This document shows, piece after piece, positions 9,285 to 17,661 of a DNA stretch of 64,000 bases. The notes beneath the pieces were generated by a model. It made no database searches. It was not told the DNA's origin and saw only the letters and a program-made list of their open reading frames with translations. A program made the position numbers and the translations under genes. This stretch comes from Myxococcota bacterium (lineage in GTDB: Bacteria; Myxococcota_A; UBA9160; SMWR01). The DNA lies in NCBI GenBank assembly GCA_022447545.1, contig JAKVBI010000010.1, positions 186,001 through 250,000 on the forward strand, written 5' to 3'. Numbering within the stretch: position 1 is the first letter of the stretch; each line of letters begins with the position of its first letter.

Positions 9285-10274
9285 TCAGCGGGATTCCCGG
9301 GAGCCGACCGCCTGCCCGAGCACCCGCCCGAAGCCATGGCTGAAGCGTTCGGCGTCTTGGGCCTCCAGGTGCTCACCGTCCGGCGCCCTCAGGCCGCGGA
9401 AATCGGGATAATCGTCGAAGTGGATTGCCAGGGCGCTGGTGCCCCTTGCCAGGGCGTCCCAGTAGCGCTCGCGTGGCACCACCCGTCGTTCGTCGGCGAG
9501 GATGTGGAGTGAGGTGGGCGGGCGGACGAAGATCACCCTGCCGCCGCGTTTCTGAAGAATCGAGACGTAGGTCTCGATCTCCGCCAACCATTTTTGGAGT
9601 TCCGCGTCATCGAGGAAGCGAGCTTTGGAGCGCTCACGCTGGTTCTTGACTCGGAGGTTGCGAGTCTTTAATTCCGGCAGTCGGTCGAAATGAGCGGTGC
9701 GGGCGCGATCCGCCCCCACCGTAATGAGTTGAGGAGACGGGAGTTCTCCGCGACCGAGGGCGGCTGCGAGATGACGCGGCTCGAGATCGGGGAGCAGGAA
9801 AGCGAAATGCTGCTGCAGCCCGGAACGGATGGCCTGCTCGAGTGCACGGGCCCGGTCGAAGGAGCGGAACTCGTGCAGATGGGCGGCGGTCACCCAATCG
9901 AGGGACCGCGTATCCTGAAAGAAGAGTCTCGGGTTGACCTCGGTGATGAGAATTCCGCTGAACTCGCTTTCGTCGGCGAAGTGACGCAGCACCGGGACGC
10001 TAGGCCCCATGGCCAGTCCCAGTTGTGTGGGGACTTCCAGGCCGCTGGCTTCGGCGACGATCTGGGGTTGCAGGGCGATCTGAATTCGAGAGGATCCGAT
10101 GATTGCCACCGCCTCCGGATCGTTCTCGGGAATCTGCATGCGGGTCGCCGACCACAGGCCCGGGTCATCCCGCACCGAGGGGGTGAAGCCGCGTGCCCGC
10201 CAAAATCCCTCCCAGGCACCCAGGAACACCCCCACCATTACGAGGGCGAGTCCCCAGGTCGCCCTCCAGTTCAC
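9285..10274 (-). CDS. SGNH/AlgX-like protein paired with an MBOAT acyltransferase
   Basis: A 329-residue protein with one N-terminal membrane segment and an exported domain. It shows an SGNH-like nucleophile block (IIGSSRIQ) and a C-terminal DGEHL block that would supply Asp and His. Such proteins act with MBOAT partners to hand acetyl groups from the membrane to extracellular polysaccharide. GTG at 10274 is preferred because AAGGA lies about 10 nt upstream; the longer ATG start at 10334 would overlap the MBOAT gene by 44 nt. The MBOAT gene ends 16 nt upstream, so they form one transcript. Exact substrate unknown. Confidence 0.78.
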   Translation of the reverse strand: MNWRATWGLALVMVGVFLGAWEGFWRARGFTPSVRDDPGLWSATRMQIPENDPEAVAIIGSSRIQIALQPQIVAEASGLEVPTQLGLAMGPSVPVLRHFADESEFSGILITEVNPRLFFQDTRSLDWVTAAHLHEFRSFDRARALEQAIRSGLQQHFAFLLPDLEPRHLAAALGRGELPSPQLITVGADRARTAHFDRLPELKTRNLRVKNQRERSKARFLDDAELQKWLAEIETYVSILQKRGGRVIFVRPPTSLHILADERRVVPRERYWDALARGTSALAIHFDDYPDFRGLRAPDGEHLEAQDAERFSHGFGRVLGQAVGSRESR

Positions 10275-10290
10275 GGAAGGCGATCCTTTT

Positions 10291-11703
10291 TCAGAACTGG
10301 AAGTAGATGAAGGCACGATCGTCTCCGGGCGCAAGGAGGATGCCGATCAACAGTCCGGCCAGTAGGGCACTTCGCAGGGGCAAGCGTAGACCCGCGAAAC
10401 GTGTTTCGAGGTCTGCGTCGCGGAATCTCCACTGGAAGCCCAAAGTGACCCCCATGAGGATCAGGACGGAGGCTCCATCCGCCAGAGTCAGCAACCCACC
10501 GGTCCCCCCGGTCACCATGGCGAGCGTAAGGGCCCAAGCTTCTGCGAGGCTCTCGGCGCGGAAGAAGGTCCAGGTCCAGGTCACCAGTGCGAAGGTCAGC
10601 CCTGCGATGATCAGCCGTCGGGGACCGCGTGCCGCAGTTGCGTCGCCTAGGGAGGGCCGGAGCCGGCGTTCCGCGGCCAGGTACAGTCCGTGCAGACCTC
10701 CCCAGACGACGAAGTGCCAGGCGGCCCCGTGCCACAGGCCCCCGACCAACATGGTGAACATGAGATTCAGGTAGGTGCGGTGGATGGACACCCGGTTTCC
10801 ACCCGCGGTGATGTACACGTAGTCCCGCAGCCAACTGGAAAGCGAAACGTGCCAACGGCGCCAGAAGTCCGAAAAACCGAGCGCCGCGTAGGGGCAGCGG
10901 AAGTTCTCGGGAATAACGAAGCCCAGGCACAGAGCGGCTCCGATTGCGCAGGAAGAATAGCCGGCGAAGTCAAAGAAGATCTGCCCGGTGAAGGCGAGAG
11001 TGCCGAGCCAGGCATCGATTGCGCCCGCCTTCCCGGCTGCGGCGTAGACGGGGTCCGCGATGGGTGCGAGGACACCGTCGGCGAGGACGACTTTCTGAAA
11101 GAGTCCGAAAACCAGGAGTGTCATCCCCCAGCCCATCTGGCCGGGGCTGGCGCGGCGCGGCTCAGCGCACTGAGGCAGGAAATCGGTGGATCGAAGGATC
11201 GGACCTGCGACGAGTTGGGGGAAGAAGGTCACGAACAACGCATAATCGAGAAATGACTTCGAAGGCCTTGATTCTCCCCGGTAGATCGAGAATGTGTAGG
11301 AGAGGGTCTGAAAGGTGTAGAAGGAGATTCCGAGGGGCAGAATGATGTCGGGGGCCGCAGGTCGGTAGTCGATTCCGATCCACCCGAGCAACGCCACGAA
11401 ATTATCCAGCAGGAACGACGCGTATTTGAAATATGCGAGGAGTCCGAGGTTGACTCCGAGGCTCAGGCCGAGCAGTGCGCGTCGTGTCCTCGGGGTAGAA
11501 CTTCGAGCCATTCGCCTGCCTGCGAACCAGTCGGTCAGAGTCGAAATCCACAGCAGGACGACGAATGGTGGATTCCAGGCCGCGTAGAAGAGGTAGCTGG
11601 CCACCAGCAGGTTGGCCTTGCGAAAGCGCCAGGCCAGCGGCAGGTGATGGAGTGTCAGGACGATGACGAAGAAGAGAACGAAGGTGAGCGAGTTGAACAG
11701 CAA
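10291..11703 (-). CDS. MBOAT O-acyltransferase (AlgI/DltB-like)
   Basis: A 470-residue polytopic protein of the membrane-bound O-acyltransferase family. It begins MLFNSLTFVLFF, as AlgI-type proteins do. It has the conserved WRRWHVSLSSWLRDYVYI block and the active-site region GGLWHGAAWHFVVWGGLHG with the invariant His. It transfers acyl groups through the inner membrane for O-acetylation of an exported polymer. The start is TTG at 11703, chosen from family N-termini. It lies 12 nt downstream of the alkaline-phosphatase-like gene and 16 nt upstream of its SGNH partner. Length is normal for the family. Confidence 0.92.
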   Translation of the reverse strand: MLFNSLTFVLFFVIVLTLHHLPLAWRFRKANLLVASYLFYAAWNPPFVVLLWISTLTDWFAGRRMARSSTPRTRRALLGLSLGVNLGLLAYFKYASFLLDNFVALLGWIGIDYRPAAPDIILPLGISFYTFQTLSYTFSIYRGESRPSKSFLDYALFVTFFPQLVAGPILRSTDFLPQCAEPRRASPGQMGWGMTLLVFGLFQKVVLADGVLAPIADPVYAAAGKAGAIDAWLGTLAFTGQIFFDFAGYSSCAIGAALCLGFVIPENFRCPYAALGFSDFWRRWHVSLSSWLRDYVYITAGGNRVSIHRTYLNLMFTMLVGGLWHGAAWHFVVWGGLHGLYLAAERRLRPSLGDATAARGPRRLIIAGLTFALVTWTWTFFRAESLAEAWALTLAMVTGGTGGLLTLADGASVLILMGVTLGFQWRFRDADLETRFAGLRLPLRSALLAGLLIGILLAPGDDRAFIYFQF

Positions 11704-11715
11704 AGGCCGCGGCCC

Positions 11716-13083
11716 TCAATGCCCGTCGTAGCCGAGCGCCCGCATGCGCTCACGCGTTTCTGGATCGATCTCGGGGGCTTCGGCGGTTCCCCGGAAATCG
11801 ATCTGGGTTGCGATTGCGCCCAGTGCCGCTTCGAGTTTCGTCCTCGTCGAGGGTTGGGGGCTCCGCTGGGGAGCGTTTTCTCGCAGGTCGAATTCGAGCA
11901 CGGAACCATCGGGCGAGAGAATCCACTGGGTCTCGTCTCGGATGACGGCCAGGCGGTGGCGGGGAGGGTCGTGGGTGGTCTGAAAAATCTCGGCGACTAC
12001 CGGGAGTGAACCGAGGGCCCGTCCTCGAATCGCGGGGACCAGACTCCGGCCCTCGAAGGTCGTGGGGATAGGGATGTTTGCCAAGTCCAGAACCGTGGGG
12101 GCAACGTCGATCAATGAAACCGGTGTCTGGATCATTTGCCGTCGAGTGTCGGGGCCGCGGAATATCAGGGGGACACGGATCTCCTGGGCGTCGAGGGATT
12201 TTCCATGTAGGTAGATCCCGCCTTCGCCGAGTTGTTCGCCATGATCTGAAGTGACGATCAACCAGGTGTCTTCCAGGAGTCCGCGGCGCTCCAGGCCCGC
12301 CATGAGCACACCCAGAGCCGTGTCTGCCCGTCGGACTTCGGCGCGGTAGAGGTTGTTGATCTCGCGGCGTTCCTTCGTTTCGAAGTCCCACTGTTCGTTG
12401 TGGAGGCGCCCGTTCAGAGCGCGGGCGCGCTGTCGGCAAGGTTCCCCCGCTCGCGGTGGGCAACGGTAGGGCGTGTGGGGTTCCATGTAGTGCAGATAGA
12501 CGAAGAAGGGGGAGGTGGGATCTTCGCGTCGATGACGATCGATCCACTCCAGGGCCTGTCGATTGACCCGGCTGGCATCGGCATTGGGGAAGAGGTCTTT
12601 CGCGACCGGAGTCCGAGCGGCCGGGGACCATACCACCTGGTATTGGTCGAACCCCTGTTGGAAGCCCGTGTCGGGCCCGAATAACACATTGGTCATCCAG
12701 GCACCCGTCGTGTAGTTGGCTTGCCGCAGGACCTCGGTGAGCGACAGGTGATCAGGCGGCAGGGGCATCCCCCAGAGGACCACCTTGTGGCTCGATCCTC
12801 GTTGGGAGGTGAAGAGTGAGGCGAGGGAGGGAAGAGTCCAGGGGGCCGTCGCGTAGGCGTGGTCGAAGGATGCGGCACGGGACCGGAGGGCGTCGAAGTG
12901 CGGAGTCGGTGGTGCCGTCGTTGATCCATCGACCCGGTCAGCCCGGAGAGTGTCGACCACGACGACGATGAAATTGGGCTGGGTGGGCGTTGTGCAGTTC
13001 ACCCCCCAGATTGACAGGGCGAGCACGAGAACCACCCAGGTGGGGCCGCGTCGCGCGCTCGCATGCCGGATGATACGAGTCAC
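11716..13083 (-). CDS. Alkaline-phosphatase-superfamily ('sulfatase-fold') enzyme with Thr in the nucleophile position
   Basis: A 455-residue exported enzyme. The N-terminal hydrophobic stretch ends in WGVNC, a possible lipoprotein site. The sulfatase-fold core shows the metal-binding start FIVVVVDTLRADR and the later VTSDHGEQLGEGG. The nucleophile block reads APWTLPSLASLFT: aligned with the sulfatase CxPxR motif, Cys/Ser is replaced by Thr and Arg by Leu, so formylglycine formation is not possible. A phospho-transferase or phosphodiesterase role, as in Thr-nucleophile phosphoglycerol or phosphoethanolamine transferases, is more likely. The C-terminus ends MRALGYDGH. The start GTG overlaps the upstream stop as GTGA. 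Confidence 0.85.
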   Translation of the reverse strand: MTRIIRHASARRGPTWVVLVLALSIWGVNCTTPTQPNFIVVVVDTLRADRVDGSTTAPPTPHFDALRSRAASFDHAYATAPWTLPSLASLFTSQRGSSHKVVLWGMPLPPDHLSLTEVLRQANYTTGAWMTNVLFGPDTGFQQGFDQYQVVWSPAARTPVAKDLFPNADASRVNRQALEWIDRHRREDPTSPFFVYLHYMEPHTPYRCPPRAGEPCRQRARALNGRLHNEQWDFETKERREINNLYRAEVRRADTALGVLMAGLERRGLLEDTWLIVTSDHGEQLGEGGIYLHGKSLDAQEIRVPLIFRGPDTRRQMIQTPVSLIDVAPTVLDLANIPIPTTFEGRSLVPAIRGRALGSLPVVAEIFQTTHDPPRHRLAVIRDETQWILSPDGSVLEFDLRENAPQRSPQPSTRTKLEAALGAIATQIDFRGTAEAPEIDPETRERMRALGYDGH

Positions 13084-14435
13084 GAACGCGTGGTTGGCCT
13101 GGGCGCGTCGTCCCGATCGCCCACGTCCTCCTCCTTGACACACAGGGCGATGAGTTCCGCTCCCACGATGTAGTGATACTCCCGAATGGAAAACCCGTAC
13201 TCGACCAGGAGTTCCATGAGTTGGTGGCGAGTGTAGTGGGTGATGTGGTCATCCCCGTATGCGTTGGGAAGCAGGAATTTGTAGATCGACTCGATGATCC
13301 GCCATTCCGCTCTGCCGTAATCCGGAGTCCCCATGACGAGGGTGCCGCCTACTTGCAGGACGCGGTTGAGTTCACGGAAGAGGCCGCGGTCGAAGGGCAC
13401 GTGCTCGATCACCTGGGAGCACACCACGGTTTTGAAGTGCCCATCGGAGAAGGGCAGGGCGAACAGGCTGCCCCGCAGCAGTTTTGAATTGGTTCGCCGG
13501 AGAAAGCGAAGCTTTGACATTTCGATGTCGAGGCCAATCGAATCGGGTGACGATTGGATGATCCGGCTCGAGCCACAGCCGACGTCGAGACGGGGGAAGG
13601 CGTCTCCGGCCATGCGAGTCACGGTCCGATAGCGATTGCGTTGCCAATACCGCTGGGGCGGCACGAGGCTGTCGTGGGCGCGGGAATCGTAATCGGCCGA
13701 GCGAAAACTGTTGCGCATCCGCCACAAGCGAAAGAGGGTTCTCAAGAAATGGGGCGTGAAGCTGACGACGTTGGCGTGGGACTGCCCGGCGACCCGATTC
13801 CGGTACTGGAAGGGGATCTCGAGGACCTGCCAGCCCAGCGAATAGATCTTCACCAGAATCTCCTCGAGGACGTCGTACTTCTCGCTCTCGAGTTCGAGTT
13901 CTCCAAGGACTTTTCGCTGGTAGATACGGAAACCGCCCGACATGTCGAGCACCGGGATGGCGAGCGCTCTGCGATAAATCGAGTTGAGGATACGCGAGAG
14001 GACCGCGCGGTATACGCTCATGTCTGCGCTGCCGCCCTTCACGTAACGCGAGGCGACGACCATTTCCGCGTCGTCTCGATGATCAATCAGGTCGCCGATG
14101 GTCTCGGGCGGATGCGAGAGGTCGGCGTCCATGGTCACCACGTAGTCGCCCGTCGCCGCGGCGAGTCCCTCCCGCAGTGCCCCCCCATAGCCGGGTCGCT
14201 TTTGGGCTAGCACCCGGGCGCCTGCGGCCCGGGCCGGTGCGGCGGAGGGGTCGGATTCGTTGGGCACGACAACGAAGATTTCCAGTTCGTGGGCACGGGG
14301 CTCCGCCACCCGGCGGATCGACGCGATCAACTCGGCCATGGTCTCGCCCTCGTCCCAGGCGGGAATCACCACGGAGAGGCGACCGATGGTTTCGCCCCGG
14401 GTGTCGTGACTCGGGAGACCTTCGGAGTTCGTCAT
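13080..14435 (-). CDS. Glycosyltransferase family 2 (DPM1-like) fused to a SAM methyltransferase
   Basis: A 451-residue two-domain protein. Residues about 19-245 are a GT-A family-2 domain like polyprenyl-phosphate mannose/glucose synthases: SVVIPAWDEG, RPGYGGALREG and the metal-binding DAD at 103-105. Residues about 280-420 form a class I methyltransferase with LDVGCGSS (about 283-290) and SQVIEHVPF. No membrane helix lies between them. A DPM-like domain would make the polyprenyl-P-sugar donors that GT-C enzymes consume, linking it to the four GT-C-like genes here. Genes downstream are coupled by GTGA. ATG 14435 has no Shine-Dalgarno but a TAGGCT box 6 nt upstream. Confidence 0.88.
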   Translation of the reverse strand: MTNSEGLPSHDTRGETIGRLSVVIPAWDEGETMAELIASIRRVAEPRAHELEIFVVVPNESDPSAAPARAAGARVLAQKRPGYGGALREGLAAATGDYVVTMDADLSHPPETIGDLIDHRDDAEMVVASRYVKGGSADMSVYRAVLSRILNSIYRRALAIPVLDMSGGFRIYQRKVLGELELESEKYDVLEEILVKIYSLGWQVLEIPFQYRNRVAGQSHANVVSFTPHFLRTLFRLWRMRNSFRSADYDSRAHDSLVPPQRYWQRNRYRTVTRMAGDAFPRLDVGCGSSRIIQSSPDSIGLDIEMSKLRFLRRTNSKLLRGSLFALPFSDGHFKTVVCSQVIEHVPFDRGLFRELNRVLQVGGTLVMGTPDYGRAEWRIIESIYKFLLPNAYGDDHITHYTRHQLMELLVEYGFSIREYHYIVGAELIALCVKEEDVGDRDDAPRPTTRS

Positions 14436-14441
14436 GAGGGA

Positions 14442-14447
14442 AGCCTA
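14442..14447 (-). promoter_or_regulatory. Candidate -10 box (TAGGCT), leaderless-type spacing
   Basis: TAGGCT, within GGCTAGGCT, ends 6 nt before the ATG at 14435, with no Shine-Dalgarno between. The same nonamer occupies the same place before the methyltransferase at 18588. Transcription would start on or next to the start codon. Confidence 0.4.
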
Positions 14448-14506
14448 GCCCTGAAAGTCGTGAATCGCGGCCATCTTGGGTCGACGAGCCGGAGATTCTT
14501 GGCTGC

Positions 14507-15856
14507 TCACTCGATGTATCCCAATTCTCGGAGTTGCTCGAGCATTTGTGGCTCGGCCCCGGAACTCTTTTCGTCCAAACGCTCGATGGTCGTCGTGTCG
14601 TGGGTCGCAACCGTCGTCAGGGGCCCTCGCTCGAAATCCGGTAGAGGCTGTCCGTCCATGTCCTTCCCGATCGGGAGGCCCAGCCAGGCCAGGACGCTGG
14701 GGGTGATGTCGTCGACCGAGGGGAGTCGATCTCCGGCTCCACGGGCCTTGCGCCCCGCCGGAATTCCGGGCCCTCGGGCGTAGAGGATTCCCTGCTGGGC
14801 ATTGGCTGAGTCGTGGGTGCCCGTGAGTTGCTTGAAGACGACGCCCGCCTCGAAACCGTGGTCGGATACGACGAGAACGAGATCATCAGGGCCAAAGCGC
14901 TCCAAGAGAGTGCCGATCAGGGCATCGGTGTACATGTAGTATTTGAACAGCGCTTCGGCGCCGGCTCGTCTCTCGGTGGGGGTCGGGCGCAGGTGCTCGG
15001 GGTAGGCATTGGCGGGCTCGAGGTTTCCCCAGAGCCAGTGGGATACGCGGTCAATCCCGGGAAGGAAGACCATGAGCAGGTCGGGGCGAAGCTGGGCTTC
15101 CACCTCGAGAGCCATGGCGGTGATGGTGGCGTCGTCGACAAAGGCTCTGGACAGCTTGTCCGCCTTGACCCAGTGGGGAAGATCGGATCGTTCTTCAAAG
15201 GGGTCCTCGAAGGCAACCGGTTTCGGTTCCGCCTCGACCATGGCCAGAACCCTGTCCTGCCATTCGAGGGGATGAACGACCGGGGACAGCGTTTCGTCAT
15301 CGGTGGCCCCATGGGCGAGCTTGCGCAGATGGGTGGCCCCGGGCAGTACATGGTCGCTGATCATCACCCCGTTGATTCGCTCCGGTGGATACGAGTTCCA
15401 CCAGTTGACCACGCCCACCCGAAGGCCGGCATCCGTGGCGATGTTCCACAGGGCGTGGGTGGTCCGGTCACTGCTCTTGTAGAGCTCCCGATCGTGTACG
15501 AAGCCTAGAATTCCGTGGTTCTCGGGTGCCTTCCCCGTGGCAATGGAATTCCAGATCCGAGGTGACCAGATCGGAAAATGCGCGAGTAGAGGACCGCGGA
15601 CTCCTTGTCGTGCGAGGCCCTGAAGGTTCGGAACTCCGTTCCGAGCGGTCAGGCGATCGATGACCCGGAAGTTCGCGCCGTCGATTCCCACGATCAGAAC
15701 ACGGCCGGGTTTCACTTCGTCGGTCGTGCTGCACCCCGCGAGGATCGAGACCGTCGCGGCGAGTATTGCGATCGAGCGGTTCCGGCGCCCGTGCAGATGT
15801 CTCCGGCGGAGCGAAATGGAGCGGTGGGTTTTGCGGTCTCGTTGGGTGAAGTGCAT
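14507..15856 (-). CDS. Type I phosphodiesterase/alkaline-phosphatase-superfamily lipoprotein
   Basis: A 449-residue predicted lipoprotein. From the ATG at 15856 a basic N-terminus leads to a hydrophobic stretch ending SILAGC, a good lipobox. The core has LIVGIDGANFRVID (metal ligand), the nucleophile loop WSPRIWNSIATGK with Ser in the active position, LMVFLPGIDRVSHW, and VVSDHGFEAG. This is the nucleotide-pyrophosphatase/phosphodiesterase branch, acting in the periplasm on a phosphodiester, perhaps of a glycolipid. The C-terminus ends LRELGYIE, like the other enzyme of this fold nearby. Longer in-frame starts overlap the divergent FKBP gene and were not used. Substrate unknown. Confidence 0.83.
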   Translation of the reverse strand: MHFTQRDRKTHRSISLRRRHLHGRRNRSIAILAATVSILAGCSTTDEVKPGRVLIVGIDGANFRVIDRLTARNGVPNLQGLARQGVRGPLLAHFPIWSPRIWNSIATGKAPENHGILGFVHDRELYKSSDRTTHALWNIATDAGLRVGVVNWWNSYPPERINGVMISDHVLPGATHLRKLAHGATDDETLSPVVHPLEWQDRVLAMVEAEPKPVAFEDPFEERSDLPHWVKADKLSRAFVDDATITAMALEVEAQLRPDLLMVFLPGIDRVSHWLWGNLEPANAYPEHLRPTPTERRAGAEALFKYYMYTDALIGTLLERFGPDDLVLVVSDHGFEAGVVFKQLTGTHDSANAQQGILYARGPGIPAGRKARGAGDRLPSVDDITPSVLAWLGLPIGKDMDGQPLPDFERGPLTTVATHDTTTIERLDEKSSGAEPQMLEQLRELGYIE

Positions 15857-15924
15857 GACGTCTGGCGGAGGATCGTCGCAATCTGCCGGCTCTGTCAAAT
15901 CGCGTGGGATGAGCGGGGCTGCGA

Positions 15925-15930
15925 TATGCT
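15925..15930 (+). promoter_or_regulatory. Candidate -10 box (TATGCT) upstream of the FKBP gene
   Basis: TATGCT lies 33 nt before the ATG at 15964, in the 107-bp divergent gap; a GGAGA ribosome site follows. No convincing -35 is seen. Confidence 0.3.
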
Positions 15931-15963
15931 GCGGGCGGTGACTCCCCGACGCGGAGAGAATCG

Positions 15964-16683
15964 ATGGGACGCGTGAGACACTCACTCCGGATTGCTTCCT
16001 GGCAGCGGCTGGGGTTGGCGCTGATCTGGGTGCTGACGGGAGGTCTCGGGGCTTCGGGGGCCAGTGCTGGAGATGCCGAGACGCCCCTGGCTTCGCCCAA
16101 TGAACGCGTTTTGTATGCCCTCGGGCTTCGTTGCTCCAACGAATTGATGAATCTGGCTCTGAACCCCAAGGAGCTTCGAACCGTGGAGCGCGGGCTCCGC
16201 GATGGTCTGTTTGCCGAGCAGGTGCTGCTCAACGACGCGGCATTTGACGCGGAAATCAATGCCATGAAAAACCGGCGCCGGGCGATCAGCCTGGTGGTGG
16301 AATCTCAGGCTGCCGAGAAGTACGTGGCGCGTGCCGCGAAGGAATCGGGCGCGGTGATGGACGAGCATGGTTTTGTCTACATCGAGTTGAAGCCCGGCAG
16401 GGGCCCGTCGCCGGGGCCCGACGAGCGGGTGAAGGTGCATTTTCACGGCAGGCTCCGAGATGGTCGCATCTTCGACAGTTCGGTGGACGATGGATCCCCT
16501 CGCCGAGTGGACTTGAGCCGCATGTTTCCGTGTTGGCGGTACGGCATCGCACGTATGAAGGTGGGGGGGGTCAGTCGGTTGGTGTGCTCCCCGAAAGCGG
16601 GGTTCGGTTCCGTGGGAACGCCTCGGGTCCCCGGTGGTGCCGCGCTGGACATCGAAGTCGAACTGCTCGGGATCATGCGCTGA
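15964..16683 (+). CDS. FKBP-type peptidyl-prolyl isomerase, exported (Mip/FkpA-like)
   Basis: A 239-residue exported folding helper. The signal peptide spans about residues 1-36 (cleavage near GASAG). A helical N-terminal domain follows (about 45-125), with the YALG start typical of Mip/FkpA dimerisation domains. The FKBP domain covers about 135-238 (VKVHFHGRLRDGRIFDSS, a Gly-rich loop, then ALDIEVELLGI). It catalyses proline isomerisation in periplasmic proteins. Some usual active-site aromatics are altered, so activity may be reduced. ATG 15964 follows GGAGA at a good distance. A tract of eight G (16563-16570) lies within the FKBP domain. Confidence 0.9.
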   Translation: MGRVRHSLRIASWQRLGLALIWVLTGGLGASGASAGDAETPLASPNERVLYALGLRCSNELMNLALNPKELRTVERGLRDGLFAEQVLLNDAAFDAEINAMKNRRRAISLVVESQAAEKYVARAAKESGAVMDEHGFVYIELKPGRGPSPGPDERVKVHFHGRLRDGRIFDSSVDDGSPRRVDLSRMFPCWRYGIARMKVGGVSRLVCSPKAGFGSVGTPRVPGGAALDIEVELLGIMR

Positions 16684-16719
16684 GTCAAAACTCGAACTCC
16701 CGGGGGCAGGACATTGGAA

Positions 16720-17631
16720 ATGCGAAGACGAGGCCATGAGTCGATGTCGGAGTGTAGGCGGAGTGGGCGGGTCATCCGGGGCCTGACACTGGGGGTGATG
16801 TTGAGTCTTGCTGTAGGGCTGCTCGGGGGCTGTAACGTGTGGCGCCTGGCATTTCCGTCCCATCAGCATGAAGCGGTGCCTCCGTCGCTACCGGCGAAAC
16901 TGGGAACGCCTGCAATTCTCGTATTCAGCAAGACCAACGGATACCGCCATGGTGAGGCCATTCCCGCGGGTCTGGCCATGTTCGAAAAGATTGCAGACCG
17001 ACGCGGCTGGTCCCTGGTTCGCACCGAAAATGGAGCCGTCTTCGACGAGCGGCTGCTTTCTCGCTTCGACGTAACGGTCTGGCACAACAGCAGTGGTGAC
17101 ACGTTGAGCCCCAAGCAGCGGGCCGCTCTCAAAAGCTGGATCGAGTCGGGTGGGGGGTTCGTGGGCATTCACGGCGCTGGAGGGGATCCCTCGTACGATT
17201 GGGAGTGGTACGTCGAGGAGTTGATCGGGGCGCAATTCATCGGTCACACCCTGGGGCCTCAGTTTCAGGAGGCGCGTGTGGTGGTGGAAGATCGTGAGCA
17301 CCCGGGTACCCGAGGGCTCGATGAAACTTTTTTCCATGTGGAGGAGTGGTATTCATTCGATCGCAATCCCCGGGATCGTCCCGGCTACCGCGTTCTCATG
17401 AGCGTCGACGAATCCACCTACTCGCCTCGCTTGCGCTTGTTCTTCACCGATCGGGACCTGTCCATGGGGGACCATCCAGTGGTCTGGACCCATTGCGTGG
17501 GTCGGGGGCGGGTCTTTTTTTCGGCGCTGGGCCATCAGGCCGCCGCCTACGAGAAGGCGGAAATCGTGGGACTGCTCGAGGGCGCGGTCGCATGGGCGGC
17601 GCGAGTGGAGGGCAGGGGATGCGACGGTTGA
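16720..17631 (+). CDS. ThuA-like domain lipoprotein
   Basis: A 303-residue protein with a lipoprotein signal (LLGGC) followed by a ThuA (trehalose-utilisation-like, class I glutamine-amidotransferase fold) domain. Visible blocks are ILVFSKTNGYRHGEAI, VWHNSSGDTLSPKQRAAL, GGGFVGIHGAGG and the C-terminal VVWTHCVGRGRVFFSALGH. ThuA domains often accompany sugar-active enzymes, but their biochemical role is poorly defined, so no reaction is claimed. ATG 16720 is used (GGGCAGGA upstream); a second ATG at 16744 is possible. It starts 36 nt after the FKBP gene on the same strand. Confidence 0.85.
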   Translation: MRRRGHESMSECRRSGRVIRGLTLGVMLSLAVGLLGGCNVWRLAFPSHQHEAVPPSLPAKLGTPAILVFSKTNGYRHGEAIPAGLAMFEKIADRRGWSLVRTENGAVFDERLLSRFDVTVWHNSSGDTLSPKQRAALKSWIESGGGFVGIHGAGGDPSYDWEWYVEELIGAQFIGHTLGPQFQEARVVVEDREHPGTRGLDETFFHVEEWYSFDRNPRDRPGYRVLMSVDESTYSPRLRLFFTDRDLSMGDHPVVWTHCVGRGRVFFSALGHQAAAYEKAEIVGLLEGAVAWAARVEGRGCDG

Positions 17632-17661
17632 GTTCAGGGACCGTTTACATCACGGGCGTCT

